Positions 56,062 to 64,000 of a DNA stretch of 64,000 nucleotides are shown here, piece by piece. Position numbers and translations under genes: made by a program. How positions within the stretch are numbered: position 1 is the stretch's first letter; every line of letters starts with the position of its first letter. Location of the stretch: positions 9,994,373 to 10,058,372 of the forward strand of contig CAKAKS010000062.1 of NCBI GenBank assembly GCA_916700875.1. Direction: 5' to 3'. The DNA is from Sebastes aleutianus (taxonomy: Eukaryota; Chordata; Actinopteri; Perciformes; Sebastidae). Below the pieces are notes generated by a model. The model searched no databases and was not told the DNA's origin. It saw only the letters and a program-made list of their open reading frames with translations.

Positions 56062-59000
56062 AAAATGATCTAATTAAATATATATATATATATATATATA
56101 TACTGTAACAGTTAGGCTGGTTGTTGAAGTATTTTTATTCTGTTGTATCTGCTACTTTTACTTTAGTAAAGGATCTGAGTACTTAATCCACTATTAAGCT
56201 TAACTATTTATTTATATTTTTTAAAAAAATAATAAAAATGATATATTAAAAATTATATATTACATATATAATATATATGCAGAAAATGATCTCATGCAAC
56301 GTCAATCAAGAACATGCAAACCCTTCATTCAACAAGGGAAATTATTTATCTTTGATAACAAGTATCTTCTTCCTATGTTTTTCCCCCATTTTTTAAAATA
56401 ATGGCAGTAACCCTAAACGCTGTTACGTATACGTGTCTGTTTATTATTGTATTATTTATTGTCACGCTGGTTATACAAGTACAATCGTGTGAAATGCCTT
56501 TCGCTGGGAAGCTCCATTAAAAATAATAAGTTATATTACAATTATAAAAGGAAATACTTTGTATAAGGCATATTAAGAACATATACATATCAGGAAGTAT
56601 GTATGTACATATATAAGAAATACTTAGTACAAGGCATATTAAGAACATATACATTAAGAACATATACAGTATAAGATATATGATTGAGGTACTTTTTGTG
56701 TGAGAGGGTGTCGTATGAATTATCTATTTAAAAGTCTGATGGCCTGGGGGAAAAAACTGTTCCTCAGTCTGCTGGTGAGAGTCCTGGGGGTCCTGTATTT
56801 TCTACCAGAGGGCAGGAGGGAGAACAGGCTGTTGTGGGGGTGTGTGTTGTCCTTAATGACCCTCAGGGACTTCCTGAGGCACCGCTGGGTGTACAGCTCC
56901 TGCAGGCTGGGCAGCTCGCACCTGGTGATGTGTCGGTCCGAGTGCACCACCCTTCCCAGCGCCTTACGGTCCACGTTGGCGCAGTTGCCGTACCAGGTGG
57001 TGAAGCAGCCTGTCAGGAGGCTCTCTATGGTGCCTCGGTAGAAGTCCCTGAGGATTTGTAATATATTATATACATTGTAATATCAATGTATATATATTTT
57101 GTGATATAAAGTACATTTTCTGGGAAATTTTTCAAAATATTGATTAAAAAAAACTGTAAATACATTTAAATATCGTTGGTCCTTGTATTGCTCGCTGAAT
57201 TGTTCTCCATCATTTTCTATTGCAGCATGGGTGCAACAATCCCTCCCCTAGCCAAGACAGAGCCGTCATGCCAGGTGACACATAAATATTGTTATTATCC
57301 CATTTATTGTATACTTGATGATTTGATATTTTAGTTTTTTTCATGCTATAACAGAGTGCTCTCTTACTTGTAGGGCGGCTGTCCTTGTGGACCTCCCCCT
57401 ACATCAGCTCCAGCTCCACCTCCTGAGCCAGAGCGTCCTGTGCAGTCTGAGAATGACGAGAGTGATATAGGTACACAAAGTTTCTTAAATCGCAGCTCTG
57501 GCCTCGGGGGACAAGGGTAGGTGTGATTTCTGTGGAGAGAGTAGATATGGCACGTAACCCCCGGAAAAACAATAAATTGTAGTTTTTACACTTGGGGTTT
57601 TGTCAACCTGGTTGACAGAGCCAGGCCAGCTGTTTCCAGCTGTTTCCAATCTCATGCTAAGTGAAGCTAACCTGCTGCTGACTTCAGCTTCATATTTACC
57701 GTACAGACATGAGAGTGGTATCAATCTTCTCATCTAACTCTCGGCAAGGAAGTAAATAAGCATACTTCCCAAAATGTCAAACTATTCCTCTTTAAGGTAT
57801 AGTTAGAAAAGACAGGAGCCCTGCACCTACAGTATGAGATACTGCAACTCTTGATAAAGGAAGCCTCTACACACATACTGTAGGACCATGCACGCAAGGA
57901 CATAGGTCCAAGCAGTCAGTCTTTTATTTATTCTATAAATATGTGTGTTTTTATACATCGCTTTAGTTAATTTATTATTGTTACTGGGTAGGTAAATCTT
58001 AGCAAAATGGTTCTAAGAATGTACCTTACTTATTACCAATAAGTCCTTATTACTGTGAAGAGTACAATACATACTTTCAGATTTTCAAACCAATGGGTAT
58101 TGTTTTTGTGTCCCAACAAGAGCTCATTGTAAATGTTGTATGTTTTTTCAGAAATGGACAAAGAGGGAGTGATCGAACCAGACACTGATGAACCACAGGA
58201 GATGGGAGAGTACGATAGCATCGAGGTAAAACGTTGAGCTTTTCTATGTCATCTATTAATCAGTTACACAAATATATATACTCTGTATATTAAAGGAGAT
58301 ATTCCAGGCCTGGAAAATAACCACGCCTTTACCACTTTAGACGGGATCAGTTTGAACATCTGTGTCCGTACATTTCCTCAGGTCACAGAGGAGATGATGG
58401 ACCAGGCCAGTGAGAAGAAGATGGCGGCCATCGATGCTCTAGGAGAAGGTAGGTTGATATTCTGTTCAGAAAGTGCATGCAGATACAGGTTCTGTATTGA
58501 TAAGATAAATAAAAAGAAAATAGAATTAGATTTATGATCTCTAATACCCGTTTCAATTTTATTTCTCTTACAGGCAATCTGCAGAAAGCTCTGGATCTTT
58601 TCACTGAAGCCATCAAGCTGAACCCGTGCGTAGCCATCATGTACGCCAAGAGGGCCAGGTGAGAGTCAGGGTTTTCATTCAGGTTATGACATTTAAGAGC
58701 TTTTAAGGGGTGTCTTTTTGCCTTATGACTACTCCACTCACAGTGACTGTTATGAACGACTGTGAGTGTAATCGGTCGTCCTCTTTGTGTCAGCGTCTTC
58801 ATCCAAATGCAGAAACCCAACGCAGCCATCAGAGACTGTGACAGAGCCATCAGCATCAACCCAGACTCTGCACAGCCTTATAAGTGGAGGGGAAAAGCTC
58901 ACAGGTACATTTCCTATTTTACATCTTTTTTTACATACGCGTGAAATAACCAAACCCTCAGTGTAAACACTCGCAAGTATGACACACCTCATCTTGTTCG

Positions 59001-61963
59001 GCAAACTGGCATTTAATATTTCATCAGCCGAGCTAGCTGCGGGGTTACAGCAGGACCAGCGATGTAGAATAAACCCGTGTTAGTGCTGCCCGGAAATCAC
59101 ACAGAATCCACATTGTAAAGCACCATTTTCTGAAAAATGTTGAGCCATGTTTTTGTCGACATTGCAGTCTTACACAGATTGCCAGCAAGGTTTTAGTAGA
59201 CCGTTCTCTCAGTGCGACATTCAATGAAACTGCAAGATCACTGTTATCTCACATGGCATATGTCATGAGGATGGGTGAATTAATAAAGCATTCGATTGTC
59301 TGTGAATTCATGCAGTTTATTGCCATCTGGTTAGTCGTCTGATGGTACTATATTTTGCTTGCTGCCTCGTGTGTGTGCTGCAGGCTGCTGGGCCACTGGG
59401 AGGAGGCAGCCAGGGACCTGGCCACAGCCTGTAAACTGGACTATGACGAGGACGCCAGCGCGATGCTGAAGGAGGTCCAGCCTAAGGTACAATGCCAGAG
59501 AAAAGAGGGAATAAAAAACACTGTTCAGCCTTTTTAAATCGTATTAACTGTAACGCAGACATGTCGTTTTAATGTGTGCGAGCTCAGAATTAGAGGCTAG
59601 AGGACACATTTGTGATGTATTTCAGTGTTCAGATGATCCTGAAGCAGATAGACAGTTTGATCAGAGTAGGGCTCCAGAAGGGACTCTATAGCCGATGCTC
59701 CCAGCTGTGAGTTTGTGGTTCCTCATTCTTATCGTGTTTCCCTTTTTCTGTTTTTCAGGCTAACAAAATCATGGAGCACAGACGCAAATACGAGCGCAAG
59801 AGAGAAGAGAAGGAGGTTAAGGATAAACAAGAGCGGGTAAAGAAAGCCAGAGAGGAGCATGCGCGGGTCCAGAGGGTGAGTTGCTGTGGGGGATTTTCCT
59901 ATTTCAGACTTCCTATATGGTCAACTGTAACGGCATACTAATATACTACAATTAGTTGATAAAAGCTGTACAATTTTAAGTTGCTCCAGAAAAGCCAAAC
60001 ACTTCACTGCTGGTGTCCATGATTTTCCCACCTCAGTAGCTAAAAGGCACAACTAACATCTGCTAAGCCCCGCCCCCCCTTAGTCACTGTTGCTCCGCCT
60101 GTCAAGCTTATACAAAACCGGTAACCCCACATATTAATGTAGCATGAAATGCTCCTTGGACTTTGAAGTAACTCTGGGTTACTACTACTGTACGTACTTA
60201 GCTAGTTAGACAGACGTGCTAACATTTGTAGCTATATTAGAGCAGAAAAACACTCTAATCAATTTCCTACACTGTTGCGGTCGTGTCTAGAAGGTAACCC
60301 TGAGTTGGGGTCGCGAGACGGTTAAGGTTAGGCATTGATCTCGAATAGTTATGGTTAGGATAGGTCGTCGGGCAGCGAGTCTCGCAAGAGTTTTTGCAGA
60401 TTTCTGATCAGATTTTGCAATTTGCGGGTTGCTTTCTAGACATGACCCACTTTTGCTCTCGTGCTTTTGGTTCTGGAAAGTTTTTTAAAAAGACACCAGC
60501 CTCCAAACACTTGTACGGTGTATTGCCCCCCATGAACACCATATGAACACGTGTCTAGTTGTGGTTGCTAAGCTGATGATTGGACAATTGTTGTTCAGGA
60601 AACTTTCCACTTCCCATCTCAGACTACAAAGAAATGCAGCTCGAGCCTGTGTCTTCATGAGAAACTACATCATCTACATTCTTTTATTCATCATTTTGAA
60701 CACAAAGCGAACGGCAGTAACATTTTCACAAAAACGGGTTGTCTGTCAGACACTGATAAACTCATCCTGTTCTTTTGTCTTTCAACAGGAGGAGGAAGAA
60801 CGACAGTTCGGAGGAGGATTCTTCCCAGGTAGGAGAGAGGAAACAGGCCGGTTCATTGCATGATGGGATGAAATGAACACTCCAAATGTCATTGGAGAAG
60901 CAAATCTCTTTCTACACACTTTGATTATTTTATTGTTCAGCTACATAAGTATTGTATGCTGTTAGATCCAAAGCCAGAACAATGGATGATTTCTTAAGTC
61001 ATTTGAGGATTTGTGTCCTTGACAATTACAGGTCGATATTTATTCGGAGTCATTTGTTTGTTTCACCGGTATCGTATTTACTCTGTGCAGTTGGGATTCA
61101 TCAATGATTTATCAGACAGATGTTACTGCACCTTTTTAAATGCAATAATGAGTGCTGTTACAGCGAATGAGTCTGGTTGCTTTTCTGCAGGTCCTGCTGG
61201 ATTCCCAGGCGGAGCCCCTGCTGGCATGCCTGGTCTCGGTGAACTCCTGAAGGATCCTGAGCTGCTCAACGCCATGAAGGTGACTTAACTGCTCAACATT
61301 AATCCTCCACACCCCACCGCTACGTGCCCCATGACTTACAGGTTATACAGATACTAAAGGAATAGGTTGACATTTTGGGAAATACACGCTTATTCTCTTT
61401 CTTGCCGAGTTACCAGCAAAGCAATGTACTGCTGTGGACGGGGCCGGCAGCAAAATGTATTTTGGCCACCTAAAATAATCAATATCAGTTTAAATGTACA
61501 CTATTTTTAGAATATTTTCACCACTTAACCTTGAAGCCCTTATTTCCATTCATGCTCTCTTCAAAGCCACCAGACTCCTTTGACAAAAACAGTCATTTTA
61601 CCTCGCAGAACACAGGGGTCGCTGGTCTACCGCTGCCTTGATCAGTTAGTTAGTGTTATTGTGCAACTTTGTTGTTTTTTAAAGGGTTTGTTCGGATTAA
61701 TCCGGATTAATCTTCACCCACTTTCCAGGATTAGGAGAATGTCCTGTTTTATTTCACTGCATCTTTAAAACAGATTTTTGAAATGCACTACATGACTTAA
61801 AGATGACTCTGTTTGCATTAAACCCCAGGACCCTGAGGTGATGACTGCCTTCCAGGATGTGGCACAGAACCCGGCCAACATCGCCAAGTACCAGAACAAC
61901 CCCAAAATCATGGCCCTCGTCACCAAGCTGAGCTCCAAATTTGGAGCTTCACCACAGCCATAG
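55645..61963 (+). CDS. st13: Hsc70-interacting protein (Hip), complete
   Basis: Cytosolic cochaperone that binds the Hsp70 ATPase domain through TPRs and stabilises the ADP-bound, substrate-holding state. Twelve coding exons join in frame to 358 aa (human 369). Layout: N-terminal dimerisation region 1-53 (SELKGFVQMCESSPDLLHLP), acidic linker about 70-108 (SENDESDIE, MDKEGVIEPDTDEPQEMGE), TPRs about 111-232 (KPNAAIRDCDRAI, NPDSAQPYKWRGKAH, HWEEAARDLATACKLDYDED), charged helix 233-275, a short Gly-rich part (GGGFFPG, GFPGGAPAGMPG) and C-terminal DP/STI1 domain about 297-350. The GGMP repeats are much reduced compared with human. Stop TAG at 61961-61963. Heat-shock control is suggested by the upstream HSE. 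Confidence 0.97.
55763..55796. repeat. (TA)n microsatellite in st13 intron 1
   Basis: About 17 TA units starting 9 nt after the exon 1 coding boundary. Confidence 0.95.
56003..56058. repeat. (GACT)n-(GT)n compound microsatellite
   Basis: Six to seven gact units then about 15 gt units in st13 intron 1. Confidence 0.92.
56440..57058 (-). mobile_element. 5'-truncated L2-like LINE with RT C-terminal remnant
   Basis: Minus-strand frames read FYRGTIESLLTGCFTTWYGN, CLRKSLRVIKDNTHPHNSLF and LRNSFFPQAIRLLN, the C-terminal part of L2-clade reverse transcriptase. In st13 intron 1; the 3' side is about 56440. Confidence 0.85.
57226..57274 (+). CDS. st13: st13 exon 2
   Basis: 49 nt, residues 37-53: MGATIPPLAKTEPSCQ, matching human LGGTIPP. 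Confidence 0.92.
57374..57470 (+). CDS. st13: st13 exon 3
   Basis: 97 nt, residues 54-86: GGCPCGPPPTSAPAPPPEPE, then SENDESDI. Less conserved Pro-rich linker. Confidence 0.88.
57490..57800 (-). mobile_element. MITE copy of the 9375-10398 outer family
   Basis: Minus strand begins AGTTTGACATTTTGGGAAGT and continues GAGAGTTAGATGAGAAGATT..., matching 9375-10398 and the fragment at 61364-61440. In st13 intron 3. Confidence 0.6.
58152..58225 (+). CDS. st13: st13 exon 4
   Basis: 74 nt, residues 86-110: MDKEGVIEPDTDEPQEMGEY, the acidic conserved block. Confidence 0.95.
58382..58448 (+). CDS. st13: st13 exon 5 (TPR start)
   Basis: 67 nt, residues 111-132: VTEEMMDQASEKKMAAIDAL. Confidence 0.95.
58574..58658 (+). 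CDS. st13: st13 exon 6 (TPR)
   Basis: 85 nt, residues 133-160: NLQKALDLFTEAIKLNPCVA, then IMYAKRA. Confidence 0.95.
58794..58904 (+). CDS. st13: st13 exon 7 (TPR)
   Basis: 111 nt, residues 161-198: VFIQMQKPNAAIRDCDRAIS, then PDSAQPYKWRGKAH; highly conserved. Confidence 0.96.
59384..59486 (+). CDS. st13: st13 exon 8 (TPR)
   Basis: 103 nt, residues 198-232: LLGHWEEAARDLATACKLDY, then DEDASAMLKEVQPK. Confidence 0.96.
59759..59875 (+). CDS. st13: st13 exon 9 (charged helix)
   Basis: 117 nt, residues 233-271. ANKIMEHRRKYERKREEKEV and further Lys/Arg/Glu-rich coiled sequence. Confidence 0.95.
59876..60788. other. st13 intron 9, no gene
   Basis: 913 bp; no exon or clear element. cccgccccccctt at about 60070 stands out only by composition. 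Confidence 0.4.
60789..60828 (+). CDS. st13: st13 exon 10 (40-nt mini exon)
   Basis: 40 nt, residues 272-285: EEEERQFGGGFFPG. Acceptor caacag, donor GTAGGA. Confidence 0.9.
61191..61279 (+). CDS. st13: st13 exon 11
   Basis: 89 nt, residues 285-314: PAGFPGGAPAGMPGLGELLK, then DPELLNAMK, start of the DP domain. Confidence 0.95.
61280..61828. other. st13 intron 11 with repeat fragments
   Basis: Contains a MITE fragment (61364-61440, acattttgggaaatac) and a piece related to 2255-2451 (about 61583-61680). Confidence 0.5.
61829..61963 (+). CDS. st13: st13 exon 12 (C-terminus, stop)
   Basis: 135 nt, residues 315-358 and TAG. DPEVMTAFQDVAQNPANIAK, then PKIMALVTKLSSKFGA. Confidence 0.96.
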   Translation, partial: DPEVMTAFQDVAQNPANIAKYQNNPKIMALVTKLSSKFGASPQP

Positions 61964-62484
61964 ACGTGAAAGGACCAAAGATGAGATGAGAGGAGAGGAG
62001 AGGGGGATACGTGGTGAAACAATCTGGAGAGCCACAACGCTTTTCAACAATTATTCCACTGTGTGCAGATCAAACAGGGGAGCAGGTGATGGGTTAATTG
62101 GTGTGATGTAGAGAAAGTGAGGCAACTTTTTAAATGTTCTTAATATGCCGGTTAGCACATAGCAACGTCCCAACAAGGTTAGGAGTCACGTTTGACTCGT
62201 CTCAGCTGGGACTTCACTCAACCACAGGTTGGTGTTTCTTAACCTGTATCTGGAAAAACGCTAAACTGGGAGCTCCTGAATTAAGACGCTAGCTCACAAA
62301 CATTTTTACAGCCATTTAATACGTGGTAATGGTTAAGCTACCGGTATTTCCTTTCTCCGAACAGAGCCGAACTCTCACTCACAACCGTCTGCACTTTTTG
62401 TTATCAGATCTGTTATTATAAATGCAAAAAAAAAAAAGTCACTGATCTTTGATGTCTGACCCTGTTGGAAAAATGATTCACAAT

Positions 62485-62490
62485 AATAAA
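62485..62490 (+). terminator. st13: st13 polyadenylation signal AATAAA
   Basis: First canonical hexamer downstream of the stop (about 520 nt). Others lie at 62781, 63218 and 63229. Confidence 0.7.
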
Positions 62491-64000
62491 ACCTCTGTTG
62501 CTGCAAAACAGGTTTGACGTTCTCTTCAAGTTTACTTTGCACCTTGTACAAACCAGACTTAACTGATTTTACAGAATAACAACATGCACTAACACTCAAT
62601 TTTACTGGTGTTTCTCATCTGTTAAACTGAGAAAAGTGATTCAGAAAAATTCAATAAGTTGATTTGTTTAGCACATTAACATCCAGGAGGACCTTCACTC
62701 ACAGCACCTTGTCGGTGAGTTAGGGTATTTGGCATAAATTGATGTATTGCTTTTAATGAGTTTCAACCTCTCCTTACTTGAATAAACGGTTACTTGTACT
62801 GATGAAACTGGTTTAACTAAACCAGATAGTTGCAATTTGACAAAGTTTTGGGGGCAGTGTGTAAAGCTAAGTGTTAGGCAAAATGGCTGAATTTGAAATA
62901 TTTCCACTGACAGTAGAAAATACTTTTTAGGTTTTAAAGTTAAAACAATTTGAATAATTGATTATTCTTAATTTATCAAGAAAAACTTCCACATTGTAAA
63001 ATGTGTGAATCTCTGCTTTTCTCAAATGTAATTTGAACATCTTCGGATTTGTTGGATGGCCAAAACAAGCAATTTAGAGACGTCACCTTGGGAAACTATG
63101 ATGGGCATTTTTCAGTATTTTTTGACAGAGAAATCTATTTTTAATCAGTAATACTGCAACTAAAAATTATTTTCATTATTGTTTAATCTGCCATGTTTCC
63201 CCCTCAATTGTTTGGTAAATAAAAGGTCAATAAACCCATAATTTCATTAAGACCAAGGTGCGTCATCAAATTACATCCGTTTGTCCGTCCAACAGAAACT
63301 GAATATATGAGCGAGTCGCTACAGGTGCTGCAGTATAAATCCAGCCCAGAGGGAGAGTGGGTCACCAGGCCACTTAATCCGCACAGGGCATCTGTCTTTC
63401 AGCCAGAGGATTACCGCTATATAGCACATGGTGGGTCCTGAATCACTGCGTCAAAGCTGATCTAACCGAGCAAATTCCCCTCAATGAGGACAGATTTTTG
63501 TCCACCAAAATGTAGTTTAATTGTTAACCAAGTCGTGAATGAGTCTTTGCACACAACCAAAGCGATGTAATTTTCAGTGGCTGGCATTCCTGCTTCACAA
63601 ACCGGAACACTGAACCGTCAGAGACCCCTACTATCTCCACCAGAAAAACATTTTTTTTTCATTGTTTTGTGACAACGTTCAGGTTTATTTGTGTACTTAC
63701 AACATACCAAAACAAAGACATGGGCGTAAAATAACAACTAGGCTTACAAGCAGGAGGGGACAGAGAACAGTAAGGTCGATGCTGGTCACAGCCAAGAAAA
63801 AAGGTCAGCAATAATACAGCTAGTGTCCGTATCTGAAAAAAAACATAGAGAGGACGTACTGTCAATACAGATGTTCATTTCAAGAAATATTCACAAATTT
63901 TCACTGTCTAAGGCAAAAAATGAGTAACCAAAGTAAGACTCATTGCACTTCAAGTACTGATACTCACTTCTGAAACTCCCACTCCCTGTTGTCCAGAGGG
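62491..64000. other. Downstream of st13, no gene identified
   Basis: AT-rich flank. The last 350 bp hold a minus-strand AATAAA (tttatt at 63684-63689) next to a T-run at 63650, which could mark the 3' end of a neighbouring minus-strand gene. No coding exon is visible. Confidence 0.35.

Noticed and set aside
63659..63865. Minus-strand open frame at the right edge
   Set aside because: No recognisable domain; at most the 3' UTR of a neighbour.

Overview
The window is vertebrate nuclear DNA from a ray-finned (teleost) fish. The evidence is multi-exon genes with GT-AG introns, protein sequence close to but distinct from the mammalian orthologues, and a dense load of fish-type short DNA transposons (hAT and Tc1 families), LINE tails, a tRNA-derived SINE and AT/CA microsatellites. 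A percomorph-like fish is plausible, but the species cannot be named from the sequence.

Three protein-coding genes are supported. (1) ep300 (p300 histone acetyltransferase), minus strand, 975-30486: 26 coding exons from the start codon through TAZ1, KIX, a 43-residue glutamine tract, the bromodomain, the PHD/RING region and the first part of the acetyltransferase domain. The last exons (rest of HAT, ZZ, TAZ2, NCBD) lie beyond the left edge. (2) xpnpep3 (mitochondrial/cytosolic aminopeptidase P3), minus strand, 40465-50677: complete in 11 coding exons, 506 aa, with all five metal ligands. (3) st13 (Hsp70-interacting protein Hip), plus strand, 55645-61963: complete in 12 coding exons, 358 aa. 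I assembled all exons by hand from splice sites, and the reading frame closes across every junction.

Order and orientation (ep300 and xpnpep3 on one strand, st13 divergent) match the human chromosome 22q13 block ST13 / XPNPEP3 / RBX1 / EP300. This is why I call the acetyltransferase ep300 and not its paralogue crebbp. I found no rbx1 exon between xpnpep3 and ep300.

The remaining sequence is introns and intergenic DNA filled with repeats. Well-defined elements include several hAT-type elements with 8-bp target-site duplications, a 612-bp foldback element flanked by TA, a deleted Tc1 element with a transposase remnant, a SINE with a 17-bp duplication, a 44-bp minisatellite beside the ep300 5' flank, a triplicated 326-bp unit in ep300 intron 1 whose first copy is split by a LINE, and an array of 26-bp palindromes upstream of st13. 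The st13 upstream region also carries a perfect heat-shock element next to CRE-like and CCAAT motifs.

The three genes do not form an operon or pathway. They are a conserved neighbourhood: a transcriptional coactivator, a proline-specific aminopeptidase and an Hsp70 cochaperone. I saw no convincing novel gene system. The most unusual material is the palindrome array, the foldback element, the Q43 tract and the repeat-associated duplications.
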